Shown: one piece after another, positions 41,812-53,933 of the stretch
Layout: each line of letters opens with the position of its first letter
Numbering within the stretch: the first letter of the stretch is position 1
NCBI GenBank assembly: GCA_039000515.1
Contig: JBCFYV010000487.1
Span: 1 to 64,000 of the forward strand
From: Timema cristinae
Taxonomy: Eukaryota > Arthropoda > Insecta > Phasmatodea > Timematidae
Direction of reading: 5' to 3'
Length of the DNA: 64,000 bases
Translations under genes and position numbers: made by a program
The notes under the pieces: model-generated
Databases searched by the model: none
What the model was told of the DNA's origin: nothing
What the model saw: only the letters and a program-made list of their open reading frames with translations

Positions 41812-44800
41812 GACTGAATCGTATCCACTCGGAATGGTATCCATTCTGATAGTTTTGTAAAAAACTTCTTTTGTGAAAATTCGGAATTGTATCCACTGGA
41901 ATTATATCCACAAAAAGTGGAATTGTATCCACTCGGAATGATATCCATTCCGATAGTTTTGGAATAAACTGCTTTTGTGAAAATTCGGAAAAGTATCTAC
42001 TGGAATTATATCCACTCGGAATGGTAACCATTCCGATAGTTTTGTAAAAAACTGCTTTTGTGAAAATTCGGAATTGTATCCACTGGAATTATATCCGCAA
42101 AAACTGGAATTGTATCCACTAAAAATGGTATCCATTCCGATAGTTTTGTAATAAATTGCTTTTGTGAAAATCCTTAATTGTATCCACAAATGGCCGACTT
42201 GAGGTTTAACAGAAGGAACGTTTAACGTAAAAACTTTGTCACACTTCTGGTAGAGAGCAGCAGGATGGAATCTTCTTAACTTACTAATTGTATACTAGAG
42301 TGCAGCCTTGTCTAAAAATATTTTCTTAAACATGAAGTATTCATTCTCTTTAAAAATTGCACTGTATACTAGAAAATTAATTTGCAACCTTATTTAACTT
42401 GTAAGATTCTTTTTTTTTTCAGGTCAATACGTTTTAAAGTATGTATCGACTTCTATAATTTTAAAGAGATAAATCGATTATTTTATTAGGCAACAGACCT
42501 TACCCACTATGTTAAAAAATGATTATTGAAAATCTAGCTTTAATTTATACCAATCTAGTGAGAAACGAGACACTGTTTATGAATTCTGGTGTAACGTTAC
42601 GTGGTATAACGTTACAACTGGACCCCGCCCCATACTGACGTGATTAGAGATTTGTAACATTACGTGGTGTAATGTTACAACTGGACAACAAGCATACTAC
42701 CCGCTCCAATAAATTCAACTCAATTAGGATCCCTACAATAGTATTTTTCTCTGTTGTAGTTCTTGTAGGCTAAGAAGACATAATAGAAACAATGCTGGAC
42801 AATATATTTATTACTCAATCCAATGCTACGTATTAATTTGTTCGTGTACTTACAATACTAATCTGCTCACAATAGAATCCTGCAAGGCTGGCCGGTACCT
42901 GGACTCCTAGATTGGCGAGTGGGTCAAGGGAGATCCAGTGGGTCAACAAAGCGACGCGGCACTCCGACTGTACTAGCGTGAAATGAACCGAGAACTATCA
43001 ACATCAACTAGAAGACAATTATGTATCCGACCCCAGACGGAGACTAGAGGAACCTCCTTCAAAACATCGGGTGATTGGAGATATTCACGGATATTCCGAT
43101 GGAGCAAGCGGAATCAACAATGGTGTACGTGACTGTTTGAAGGCATCGTTGACGTCATCATATGCGTGTTTGATGTACTCCCCCCTTCTTTCCGGAACAA
43201 CGAAATCCCTATATAATGGCAGTGCAAGCTTGCCATAATCGACTATCCTACGATCAACGATCGACGACAGACCATTGTCATGGATCTGGACAATGGCTGG
43301 AAAAGACTTGTAAAAATGTATCATAATTGTCGCTTAGACGGGCGGAGTTATGAACTCTAACTTATTTATAAACTTTAAACTTTTTGCATATTATATTCAG
43401 TTTCAAAATCTAACGTATTAATATTTTGATCGCCAAAAAAATGTCTAAATATTCTATCTTAGATAGGTCGCCGCTCGGGCGCTGTAAATTTTGTTTATAT
43501 TTTTATTCTCGTAAATATCCTCAGTTATGTGCTGATTAGAAGTTTGACTTGTTAATATTATATTGTTTGGAATCGTAGAGTAATTTTTTTATCGAAGTAA
43601 CTTTTCATATTTAAAATTATGGTTTGAATTAACGTAACGTGATGTAACTTTTATTGGAATTTATATAATAGGATAACTTTAATCTTTTGTAACGTAAGTT
43701 CTGTTTGAACAACTAATGTTTTGTTATTTGATGGAACGGTTAGTTCCATATTCTAGGTTAGATCTGATAGTCCCGTGGGAGTTTGGCTTATGTCTGGTAG
43801 TCAAACCCTCACGTTGTGTAGACTCTGTTGTATAGTCGTCATATTTAAATCTTTATATTTATGATATAGTTTTCTGTGAATTACGAAACCTTTGGAACCA
43901 TATCAAGGTGCCCATTAGGCCCTTATAATTTTTGTATCGCATTTAAAAAATATTCGCTTTGTTATTGTCTCTTATAGACTGGACTAACAATATTATGATG
44001 GATTTCATGTTTCCTTTTGTTTATACAGTTGCGCAACTTTAATGTTATAAAGTTGTTGGCTTCGAGCATAATTTCCAACTGTACTCATAATGATATAATG
44101 AGACCAATTTTTGTTATCTGCGCTATTGTCATTTAATTGAATAAACTGCTCATTTTTGTTGAATCTATATATATTTTTTAAAAATTTCCATTTTTTGTAT
44201 GTTAAGTTCATCCTCTCCCTTTTATCCCTTTTATGGCCGGGGGTATAGGATACAGAGAGGGTGTACACTGGCAAGAATTTTATTAATTTGAATTGTCAGC
44301 ACTGCTTTGCTCATGTCCTATGCTCAGTGAGCTCTAGTGATGGGAAGAATTGAGTAAAAGTAGTCGACTACATCTTTTGTGTATCGTAATCGGCTGTACT
44401 CGATTATTCCAGAAATACTCAAGTAAAAATAGTTGCTCCCTTTTTTTTATCTTTAGATATAATACACAATATTGGTTGGCATTTTTAACGTGTTATTTTA
44501 ATACACAATCTTTTTTTTCCCATACAGTTCATTTTTCAGTCATACTCTTATCAGCGCACGATTTTTAATTTTTAAAGAGAATGAATACTTCATGTTTAAG
44601 AAAATATTTTTAGACAAGGCTGCACTCTAGTATACAATTAGTAAGTTAAGAAAATTCCATCCTGCTGCCCTCTACCAGAAGTGTGACAAAGTTTTTACGT
44701 TAAACGTTCCTTCTGTTAAACCTCAAGTCGGCCATTTGTGGATACAATTAAGGATTTTCACAAAAGCAGTTTATTACAAAACTATCGGAATGGATACCAT

Positions 44801-45008
44801 TTTTAGTGGATACAATTCCAGTTTTTGTGGATATAATTCCAGTGGATACAATTCCGAATTTTCACAAAAGCAGTTTTTTACAAAACTATCGGAATGGTTA
44901 CCATTCTGAGTGGATATAATTCCAGTGGATACTTTTCCGAATTTTCGCAAAAGCAGTTTATTACAAAACTATCGGAATGGATACCATTCCGAATGGATAA
45001 AATTCTGT
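41812..45008. mobile_element. Fold-back element with ~430-540 bp inverted arms
   Basis: The left arm (41812-42355) and right arm (44572-45008) are reverse complements. Each has outer tandem units (GTATCCACTCGGAATGGTAT, CCGATAGTTTTG, CTGCTTTTGTGAAAAT) and an inner unique part (CGACTTGAGGTTTAACAGAA, CACACTTCTGGTAGAG, TTCTTAAACATGAAGTATTC). About 2.2 kb of AT-rich DNA lies between them. Long arms with outer tandem repeats are the structure of fold-back (FB-like) transposons. No transposase was recognised in the middle. A target duplication was not identified. Confidence 0.75.
42356..44571. other. Interior of the fold-back element, no gene recognised
   Basis: At 42588-42690 the segment TGTAACGTTACGTGGTATAA with CGTTACAACTGGAC occurs twice, in a slightly altered form, and each copy is itself partly palindromic. 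Around 42700-43000 there are short matches (CATACTACCCGCTCC, AGAATCCTGC) to 58.68-58.87 kb, suggesting a shared LTR or other repeat. A TATATAA box lies near 43210. No convincing coding frame. Confidence 0.4.
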
Positions 45009-45234
45009 TCTACCATCATAAATTACCTGTCATTACCCGTCCGTCGTCCCATTTACAATACCGCTTCTAATCTGGTCGTTTTGTTTCAATGTTCTATAAA
45101 TACTGGTTGTTTTCTTTGCTGCTGGCATTTATTTAGTCGCTGATTGGGTCCAATTTTCTGGTACGCTAGCCACTATATTGAAATAATTAGTATTTGTCAA
45201 CTATATAAATGAATTTTTTCTCGCTCTTGCCAGC
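45009..45234. other. Short unique spacer, no gene seen
   Basis: No feature recognised between the fold-back arm and the SINE. Confidence 0.3.
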
Positions 45235-45485
45235 TTTGGTGGCCAACGATTCTAACGGCTGCATCGATATTATGTTAGACTTGACTACCAAGGACTGGAG
45301 ATCGAGGTTTGAATATCATTTTGGTGAACTGAGATTGATTTTTCCTTAAAAAAATGTTACCCTTCTTCCACGCAAATGCGGGCTCACTTGCTCTAAATCT
45401 AATCCTTCCACATCCTAACCTATTAGTGTAATTAGTACTTACGCGTGTAGCCTGAACGAGTAGTAAAATTAAGTGGTAAAGGAAC
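45235..45485 (+). mobile_element. tRNA-derived SINE, plus orientation
   Basis: The head resembles a tRNA: an A-box-like TGGTGGCCAACGATTCTAAC near 45237 and a B-box-like GAGGTTTGAATATC near 45304. The body carries CACGCAAATGCGGGCTCACT. The tail is CGCGTGTAGCCTGAACGAGT, the family's conserved 3' end. Transcription would be by RNA polymerase III, and mobilisation by a LINE. Confidence 0.65.
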
Positions 45486-45602
45486 ACTTTTTATAAAATA
45501 AGCAATTTACAACTATATTTACCAAATCTTATTATTTTGATGATTAAAATTGATAAAAACTTTCATATCAATTATTATTGATTGAATATCTTTTTTATAG
45601 TA

Positions 45603-45853
45603 CCACGTTTTACCACCCGTTCGGGTTGTCATACACTTAAGTACTAATTATGCTAATGGGTTAAGGAAGCAAAAGTGTGAGTTTTAGAATAAGTGAACCC
45701 ACATTTTCTTGAAGGGAGATTGAAAACCATTATGGAAAAAACACCTTAGTTCTTGTTTACCTAAACGAGATTCGAACCTGGATAGTCCTGTCCTGGGCAG
45801 TTAAGTGTAACACGAAGCTAGCGCGTTAGACCACTCGGTCTCTGAAGCGGGAG
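45603..45853 (-). mobile_element. tRNA-derived SINE, minus orientation (best-preserved head)
   Basis: Read on the minus strand: GAGACCGAGTGGTCTAACGC is a clear A box (Leu/Ser-tRNA-like), CCAGGTTCGAATCTCG a clear B box, with a long variable arm between. The body holds AAATGTGGGTTCACTT. The tail reads ACAACCCGAACGGGTGGTAA followed by AACGTGG. It faces the plus-strand copy at 45235-45485. Confidence 0.75.
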
Positions 45854-45989
45854 ATTATATAACTATTTACTAACTAAACTAAGCAATATAAGTTACAATT
45901 TCAATCACAAAGTAGTGCCAGTGGGAAATGCTATGTTCCTTGATAGATGTTTAGAAAATTTAATATAAACTTTGTTGTACCTCACTGTT

Positions 45990-46345
45990 CAGTCAGCCCT
46001 TGTATCTTTCCTCTGCACTTACACAGGCCGCGCCACCCTCTCTCTCTTCTGCCTGGACCGCTCCACAGACCATGTTCTCTAAGCCGTCCATGACGAGTTC
46101 CCCACTGTTCTCAGCGCCCATGAGAACTCCTCTTTCTATTGGCTCATTTGGCAGCCACTATCGCTCACGTTTTACCACACCAATAGGAAGCTCCCTTTTC
46201 TCCAATTGGACAAGGCCAGGCAGCAGCGGAGGGTATTTAATATTGTGGTTCCTTGGTCAGAGGGCAGTTGGAGAGTGGCTACCCAACCCGTGTGCGCCGT
46301 TTGAAAGAGTTTAATAAATTGTCGTGTTTTGTAAAGAGCAATTTT
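45990..46345 (+). promoter_or_regulatory. Putative solo LTR or retroelement promoter
   Basis: Three CCAAT or inverted CCAAT motifs (CTATTGGCTC, ACACCAATAGG, TCCAATTGGAC) precede a TATTTAA box at 46231. An AATAAA signal follows at about 46313, roughly 80 bp downstream. Promoter followed closely by poly(A) signal is the U3-R layout of an LTR. No matching second LTR is in the window. Confidence 0.4.
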
Positions 46346-46770
46346 GTCAGAATTCCCTCTCCTTCCACCGTCATCCTTTACCTCCTACCATGACTCAAGT
46401 TGCCGGGACTCTATCCTACCTCCCACGATGACTCACATTTCTGGGACTTTATCCTACCTCTCACCGCGACTCACATTACCTCCCATCATGCATCACGTTA
46501 CCGGGAGTCTATCCTACCTCCCACAACGACTCACGTTGCTGGGACTCTAGTTGACCTCCCAACGTGACTCACGTCCGCAGGAATCTATCCAACCTCCCAC
46601 CGCAACTCACGTTGCCGGGAACTCAATCCTACCTCCCACCACGATTCACATTTCCAGGACTCTGTCCTACCTACCACCGTGACTCACGTTACTGGGACTC
46701 CATCCTACCACTCATCGCGACTCCCGTGTTGCCGGGACTCCTTCCTTCTACCTATCCAACCTTCCTATCT
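46346..46770. repeat. Minisatellite, ~38-bp unit, about ten copies
   Basis: Variants of CTACCTCCCACCGTGACTCA and CGTTGCCGGGACTCTATC alternate with spacing near 38 bp. Long open frames seen here are by-products of the repeat. Confidence 0.85.
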
Positions 46771-47065
46771 GATTGTCCTTGTCACCGGCAATTCCACGGG
46801 ATGGCCTACACCCGCCGTTTCGGAAAAGCCCACACGTGTCTGAACACAACGTTGCCGTCGTGGTGACATAAACCAGTTACCCCCGAAACCGCAGTGAGGG
46901 ATAACAACTTATGTAAACTAGGTTTTATTATTTTTTTTATTTAAAATTTGAATAATGATTTCAAACAATAGTAATGTATTAAAATGTACATTTGATAGAA
47001 TCAAAACATCCAATGAATTTAATTTTTTTATTTTCAAATATTGCAAAAATAATGTAATTATCATG
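46771..47065. other. Spacer, no gene seen
   Basis: GC-rich end of the repeat followed by AT-rich DNA. Nothing recognised. Confidence 0.3.
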
Positions 47066-47815
47066 CCATGTGATTATAATGTCACGTGGAATGCATCAAT
47101 CGAAGAGTAAAAGTGGATTCCAGCAGAGGAACGACGTTCAGGAGAAAATTTTGAAAATTGTATCTGATGTCACTTTCTGGGAGATACCAGTTCCAGATCA
47201 TTTTCGGGTTAAGCTCATCAAAAGGGGAAGTGCTTATTTCCCGAACAAACATAGGCCTTTCAGTGCTGTGGCAAGGCAAGGTACAAAAACAAATAGAGAT
47301 GTGCACAAACTTTCAAAAGAGTGTTTTACAAGATGATGGCAAATGAAGAGAAAAATTCTCCGGTCACGGATGGTTTACTTACTCGTCAGCGATAATTCAT
47401 ACTTTTTTTTTTCTGCCGTCTGTTTGCAGTTAGTGCTACAGAAACGATATCAAAATTTGTGACTGGTGTGGTGGAAACTTAACCCGAAAGTACATAGCTC
47501 TGATATATCCGAACAGCAACTACGATGCCTTTTAAAGTGGGAAACTTTGGCAGCAGGACTTGGGCTGGACAAAATCATTGACACAGAAATTGTTGCTTTT
47601 TTTAAATGGAGAGTAATAATTGAAGGCACATCATGGATAGATTGCTTGATATCACATTGTTTCTTGCCAAGTAGAACTTGGCATTCCATGGCCACAGGGA
47701 AGATGAATCTTCAATGAATAAATGAATCTTTCTTGAGATGGTTGAGATGCTTTAGAAATATTATTTAATTTTGCAATAGCACGTGATGATATTAAATCAA
47801 CAACTTATTGTAATA
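47066..47815 (+). pseudogene. hAT N-terminal fragment with TTF-type zinc-finger region
   Basis: From about 47095 the translation reads SKSGFQQRNDVQEKILKIVS, then a segment with FSAVARQGTKTNRDV. After a break, MVYLLVSDNSYFFF and CRLFAVSATETIS appear in shifted frames. From 47466 follows WWKLNPKVHSSDISEQQLRC with LLKWETLAAGLGL. Near 47645 a block that in another frame reads LLDITLFLAK follows. This order (TTF-type finger, then a lysine-rich helix, then LDITLFLAK-like) matches N-terminal regions of ZMYM1-like hAT transposases. It is a different fragment from the one at 0.2-6.4 kb. It stops where the polymerase fragment begins. Confidence 0.55.
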
Positions 47816-47857
47816 GAAAATTTAAAATAGTATACATATGCCTTGTAGAATACTCTC

Positions 47858-50450
47858 GTGTTGAAGAGGAGGGAGAGGAAACTCCCCACTCCTTACTTTC
47901 GCAGTAAATATATCGTCACTCAAAGTCCTGACACATTAAAATTGCAGCTTGAGGGTGCATGCACTTACATGATTGAAGCAGCTTCTTCTTTCCACCATAA
48001 GGGAAGTGATTGGTCTGATGACCATGTGAAATACTTATAGCTTAAAATAGCTAAATATATTCCTTTGGCTGCTTCCAGCTATATTGCATTACCAGAAGAG
48101 TTGAGAAATAAACGTTCCCTAATTAATACAAGAAATGCTGACAGTAAATGTTTCCTTTAGTCTATCCCCAGCTGAAGATCATGCTATTCGAGTGAATAAG
48201 TATATATCACTGGAAGGAAAACTAAATAGGGATGGTATTGGGTATCCTGTGCAAATATCGCAAATAGCTAAGTTTGAAAAACAAAATAATATATCTATTA
48301 ATATATATGGCTACCAAGGGAAAATATTACTTTTAAGGATAACTAAGGTTAGTTGTGAAAATCACGTGGGTTTGTTGTTTCTTTCAAATGTGGATGGGGT
48401 ACATTATTGTCTTATTAAGAACTTCAGCAGATTGCTAAGCTCCCCGACCAGACACATTGGTGACTCATACTATTGCAAATATTGTTTGCATACATTTTCT
48501 AAGTAAAATCTCAGGGATGAGCATAGTGAGTGGTGTGGCACTTTTGATGCTCAGAAGATACAGATGTCCAAGGAAGAGGATAAAATATAGAAATTTTCGA
48601 CATATAAACATAAGCTAAAAATTATGTATGTGGTCTATGCAGATTTTGAGTGTATTAATATTAAAATATTAGGGTGTGAATTTAATCCCGATCACTCATC
48701 AGCTACAAAAATGTTGAAGAAGAAACCATGATCATTGATATGAAAAAAAATGCGGTTTTGAATATTTGGTTGAAAATTTGTTGCATGTTGGGAGAACTCA
48801 ATTTAAATTACTCCAAGAAAATATCGCTTTTGATAAAGTAGATCTTCTGCTACGAAAAGGTGTGTTCCCATACGACTACATGGATGGCAGCAGTAAACTG
48901 AAAGAAAACAATGAAATGAATACTATGGAAGATTATCAAAATGTATACGTTTTAAATGATGTTCTACTTTTAGCAGACGTCTTCTAATACTTTCGCTCTT
49001 TATGTTTTGAGTACTATAAATTATACTGTCTATATTTTTGCACAAGCCCTGGACTGACATGGGTGGTATTTTTAAAGATGACCAAGGTTGAGTTGGAGCT
49101 ACTAACTGACATTGAAATGCATTTATTCATTGAAAAGGGGATACGTGGTGGGGTGTCTATGATTTCTAATAGACATTCTGAAGCAAACAACCCCGATATG
49201 ATGGATTTTAATCCTGAAAAGGAGGAGACGTACATCACATACTGGGACTGTAATAATTTATATGGGAATGTTATGTCTGATTACCTTCCTCAGAGTAATT
49301 TTAGGTGGTTGAACAAGACTGAAATAGCAGAGCTCATTATAATTTCAGTTGCTGATGATACCCCTGTGAGCTATATATTAGAAGTAGATCTGGAGTGCCC
49401 AGAATATATTTATGACGAGCACAGTGACTATCCACTTGCTCCTGAAAAAGTCATCGTTACTCCTGAGATGTTATCACCATTCTCTAAGTATATACTATCC
49501 AAGGTGAACTCTCCAACCAGCGGGGAAACAGAAAAGCTAGTGGTTGACCTAAACAGTCAGCAAAATTATGTGATACACTACCGTAATTTAAAACTGTATA
49601 TTTCCTTGGGTATGAAGCTTCAAATGATACACTGAGTTCTAACTTTCAATCAGAGTGCCGGATTGAAGCCATATATTGATCTTAATACTCCCCAACTAAA
49701 AAGTGCAGTAAATGGATTTGAAAAGGAATGTTTCAACCTCATGACCAATGCGGTATTTTAAAGTCGATGAAGAATCAAAGACATCTTGTAAATGTTCAAT
49801 TTAAATAATGAAAAAAGGCTGAAGAAGCGTATTGCTTCACCAGCATTTATTACTTAATGATCTTCTCGGATGAGTTAGTTGAGGTTCACATGAAATAAAT
49901 AAGCCTATCTATGCAGGCTTTTCAATCTTAAATATAACCAAGGTTATCATGTATGACCTTCATTATAATTATGTTAAAAGGAAATATGGACAAAATGCAA
50001 AGCTCTTATTCACAGACTCCCTCTGCTACGAACTGGAAACAGAAAATGTGTATGTAGATATGTTTGATAATATAGACCGATTCGACACTTCAGACTATCC
50101 AGAAACACATTTTTACACAACGCGTGCAATAAAAAAAAGTCATGCTTAAAATTAAGGATGAGATAAGTGGAGTGTATTCGAGAGTTTGTGGGACTTCGAC
50201 CTAAGCTTTAATCCATTCAAAATGAGAGTCTTGAAAAGAAAAATTATGTAAAGGTGTGTCAAAAAAGCTCTCAAAAAGAAAATTAAACATGCTCATTATA
50301 AAAAATGTTTAAAGCATATATGTCTATGATAAGAAGTGAGAAAAATCAATTGCACAGTTTCTCTTTGGACAAACTTGCACTTTCACCCGGAAATGACAAA
50401 TAAATAATGGATGTTACACTCTTCCATACGGTCACTACAACATAATACAA
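47858..50450 (+). pseudogene. polB: Second protein-primed DNA polymerase B remnant (different Polinton lineage)
   Basis: Pieces in changing frames follow one polymerase from end to end. First come GSDWSDDHVKYL near 48005 and IALPEELRNKR near 48085, then FEKQNNISINIYGY near 48270 and YYCKYCLHTFSK near 48470. The exonuclease I block VYADFECI is near 48625, KGVFPYDYMD near 48858, NDVLLLADVF near 48955 and polymerase A block YWDCNNLYGNVMS near 49240. The C block near 50005 reads LLFTDSLCYELET. The C block lacks one of its two aspartates (normally TDTDS). Stops and shifts are many. Compared with the polymerase at 16-20 kb it uses different wording around every motif, so it is another lineage. Confidence 0.85.
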
Positions 50451-50835
50451 ATGTGTTCACCAATGGAGACACACAAAAAATTCACCCTCTATCTTTTGTA
50501 CTTAAGTATATTGAAAAGGAAGTTTGTGTATTAACCTTTGTAATAAACATTTTATTACGTAAAATGCTTGAGCGCTTGTGAATATCATAGCCTGATTTTA
50601 TCAGGTGAAACAGCACGGCTTCATCAAAATTAAATAATTTAGTCAAAATTAGTTATATGTGGGAGGTGACGTTAATCGCTTCCTCGCAGTGCCTCCTGGG
50701 AAACGTTTTAATAAACGGCTAAACTAGTAACACCCAATACTTAGTAATATTATAATACAATTTTAGTGATTTATAAAAGTTTTATCAAATTAATCGTGTA
50801 ACTATTTATAAACAATTGGTTTGCGCCCTTTCCCC
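50451..50835. other. AT-rich stretch, no gene seen
   Basis: No recognisable element; it may include the 3' flank of the polymerase remnant. Confidence 0.3.
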
Positions 50836-51240
50836 CCAAATAACTTTCCTGATTCACCACTGATCTACTCTATTTTTATGAGAAAAGTGACCCACCTGCT
50901 CTATGGGAAGGGTCAATGTGGGAGAAATAGGCCCAACTTCGCAGTGAGGAGGATCTAAAATTCGAAAAAATTGTCAACCCCCAAAATAATATTTCTCGAT
51001 CCGTCACTGACACCCTTTGAGAAGTCTTAATACTATCCATATGGGAGAAAGTTACTTGCCTCAATAGTAAGGAGAGCCCAAGATAAAACTTGATAACATT
51101 AATGTCAACCCCCCAAAATAATATTTCCTGATCCACCACTGCTCAATGCTATTCTTATGGGAGAAAGTAACCAAACTTCACAATGTGCTAGGAGAGGATC
51201 AATGTTAAACTTATGGGAGAAAGTGGCCCAGAACTTTCAT
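50836..51240. repeat. Degenerate tandem repeat, ~130-145 bp unit, about three copies
   Basis: CCCAAAATAATATTTCTCGA and CCGTCACTGACACC, then ATGGGAGAAAGTTAC, recur at about 50836 (diverged), 50980 and 51113, with changes. Confidence 0.7.
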
Positions 51241-52005
51241 TTCAACCACTACTACACCAAAATATTCTGAATCTCAACATCTATATTAAAACTAATATTA
51301 TTAAAATTGACTTATAGGCTATATACATTATAAGAGGGTGTCTTGTCTTGCTAATTCATTTTTGACTTCTCCTGAGCATTTAACGCTGCTTTAACAAGAT
51401 CCTTCGTATGCGACGCAGACAAACATTGACTTTAGAGTAATTTTAAAAAAAATTGTTTGCCATTTTTAATGTTCACATAACTTACTCTATCTCGGCTCTT
51501 ACATAAACATATCATTTCAACTCTTTATTTGCTTTGTGCTTTCAGCTTTCACAACTACTGTTTGTATTAAAAAGCTTTGTGTTTCTAAATAAGTGTTAAA
51601 CACTAAAAAAAAAACTGTTTTAAACCTTTTAAAACGCCCTGTCAAGGTGAAATTAGACTCGCCAGAAAAAATAATTATTTAATATTCTATTTTGTGTTAA
51701 TCAAATTTGTTTGAAAGTAGCGGAATAATTTTCAAAGGCAAATTTTAAACATAAACATGGCCGTTTTATTATTCCTTACCGTTAAAATACTATCAATAGT
51801 AGAAAAAAAAATCACAGTCATAGTTTTTAAAAATTGCAAGTGAAGCATTAATTAGCCAAGCTATTATATTTATTAATTACGGTTATGGCGTATCTAAATA
51901 TCATATTCTTTAAACTGAAAAATTATTTCCGCACGTCCTTCACTCTGCCTTAAATTTGAGTGATGAGTTAATATGAGTGATGAGCTACCCTCGGCATGGA
52001 ACGAT
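51241..52005. other. AT-rich stretch, no gene seen
   Basis: Nothing recognised apart from A and T runs. Confidence 0.3.
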
Positions 52006-52085
52006 TCCTGGATATCTCAGTGGTTAGAGAATTGACGTACTTAGCCAAAGCTCTCGGGTTTTATTCCCGTATCCGGGTGTCATTT
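52006..52085 (+). mobile_element. tRNA-like SINE head
   Basis: TGGATATCTCAGTGGTTAGA is an A-box-like block, and CTCGGGTTTTATTCCCGTAT a B-box-like T-arm about 45 bp later. It folds partly as a tRNA but lacks a clean acceptor stem, so it reads as a SINE head or tRNA fossil rather than an active tRNA. Confidence 0.5.
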
Positions 52086-52109
52086 TTCAATTTAATTTTT
52101 TAATTTTAT

Positions 52110-52400
52110 TTATTCCCGACACGTCTTGCTACCCGTCCGGGCTATTTGCATTTAAATGACGTTGGTGGGGTCGAGAATATGGAAGTGAAGTTAAATTAAA
52201 TATCGTTGTGAATGGTGAGCCATTTAGTAGCACCCACTGAAACTTCAACTCAAAACTCCCAGTCAAACCTAAATAGGAGAGTCATTAGTAACACCCGTTG
52301 TCAGCATACAGCTCTGAGACTTGAACCCAAACCTCCCAGACACCATCATACCTTCATACCTAGCTAGGCGAGTATCATATTCACGTCCCCCGACAAGAGT
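52110..52400 (-). mobile_element. tRNA-derived SINE, minus orientation
   Basis: On the minus strand a B box (GGTTTGGGTTCAAGTCTC) lies near 52335, with a weak A-box region near 52380. The tail CAAATAGCCCGGACGGGTAG followed by CAAGACGTG sits at 52112-52150. Between them TAGTAACACCCGTTG and TAGTAGCACCCACTG show an internal duplication. It is a member of the 45-kb and 57-kb family. Confidence 0.55.
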
Positions 52401-53129
52401 TAGTGTTAAAAAAAAGATAGTATTGAAAATAACATTTTATTATGATATTGTGGGCCCTACTAATTAAAAAAAAAATTACACCCTTTATTATTTACAGTGG
52501 TTTTTCCTGTTATAAAAATTTGTATTGCATAAATTTGGCACTTCTATGCCTAAGAAATAATTTATGCTCCACAGTTTTATATCAAAAGCACTTTAATAAA
52601 ATTTAAGTAAAATACTATACTATTTATTTATTTATCAACATATATTTAATTTAACTTAAAAGAACAAAGCTTGCCAGATGTATAGTTGTGAACATTGTTT
52701 TTTTTTTCTCTCAATATAAATCCTGGAGTTGAGATCTCGTCTTTGTAGTTGGTACTCCCCGCTCATAGAGAGCAGCTTCCGCGCATTTCAATAAGGGGAA
52801 CTGTTTGCCTCGTTTAATTAACTCACTGGTAAGAAATCTTCTGTTGATCCAGCAAGCTTCATTTGTTTGACGTCACGTGATTGTGCTAGATTACATTCGT
52901 GACGGTGGGATTTGTCAAGCGCGTCAACTCACTTTATTTAAATTAGTTTTAGATTCTACCTGTTGCGTGAGGTTTAGCTAAGCCATCTCTTTCCATGATA
53001 CACGGGTGGCTACAGCGATGATCTTTGATGTGAAATTTCAACGGCTCCCCCCCCCCCCCTCACCCCCCCCCCCCAAAAAAAAGATGATGAAACGGCAATA
53101 AATTAAGTAAATTCATAACAACTACATTC
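52401..53129. other. Non-coding stretch with poly-C tract
   Basis: AT-rich to 52700. Cytosine runs occur at 53048-53075. No gene recognised. Confidence 0.35.
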
Positions 53130-53202
53130 AGATAGAGGTTTGAGCCGACATTATTCCACTTTAAGTGCTGACCACTCTACCAACTGATACATCAACAGTG
53201 AT
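53130..53202 (-). mobile_element. tRNA-like sequence or SINE head, minus orientation
   Basis: On the minus strand TGTATCAGTTGGTAGAGTGG is a near-consensus A box. It is followed about 30 bp later by CGGCTCAAACCTCTA, a B-box-like block. The acceptor arm does not pair well, so a functional tRNA is unlikely. Confidence 0.45.
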
Positions 53203-53933
53203 TGTCAAAAACAGTTTTATGTATGGGTGATTCCCAATCATTAATGTATTTTATGGATTCCATTGAACGTATCTTGGATCATATTGACATATACGATTTA
53301 TGGAAAACTATGTATGGTCTCTCAACTGTTATATGTTCACAGGCTTTGCTTAACGATTGTTTACAACAAAGTTATTAATATGGATATTAAAACTGTTGAT
53401 TGGCATTTTAGAATCTAACTAAATCCACCACTCTTTTAAAATGGATGAAAAGCTAAATTTGTCAACCTACATACACACCCTTAAACTCCCCCCCCCCCCC
53501 CGACCCAACACTCTTAAATTCATTGATGCCTGGGAATATATGGCTGCCAGTACGATTAAACCCACAGTACTTAGAATACAGTGTAGGGTCCACGCGCTTC
53601 TCCCCCGCCCGATGACACGTCACGCTGTGCCCACTGGCCTCGCAACAAGTCCTGCTAGCTGCAAATATCCTGATATTTGTTTTAAAGTCAATTGGAATTT
53701 TAGCATAAGTATTAATTTTGAAAATATGTAACCACTTCTTAATTCTTTTTATCTGTTGGATGGAATAATTAACATTTAAAAATGTAGGCCTGCAGATTAC
53801 ACTGCCATTGTGATAAAATTTCGCAGTGAAAGCATGTTTGAGGAGTTAAAAGAAGGTTTCACAACAGAAATACAAATATGAATATTTCTTATAATCATTT
53901 GTAGCTTCTTAAAACAGAGACAAAATAATGTAG
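53203..53933. other. Spacer, no gene seen
   Basis: A second cytosine run lies at 53488-53505. The frame around 53441 crosses it and resembles no protein I know. Confidence 0.35.

Noticed and set aside
43085..43324. 79-codon minus-strand frame inside the fold-back element
   Set aside because: No recognisable motif, short, and no supporting promoter or homologue. Kept as non-coding.
46000..46866. Proline/serine-rich frames at 46.0-46.9 kb as a structural protein gene
   Set aside because: They run over promoter-like sequence and a 38-bp minisatellite. The composition follows the repeat and no family signature is present.
47082..47306. Minus-strand frame opposite the hAT fragment
   Set aside because: It is the antisense shadow of a stretch whose plus-strand reading matches the hAT family.
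52006..52085. Functional tRNA gene
   Set aside because: A- and B-box-like blocks are present but the acceptor and anticodon stems do not pair cleanly. SINE tails lie next to it.
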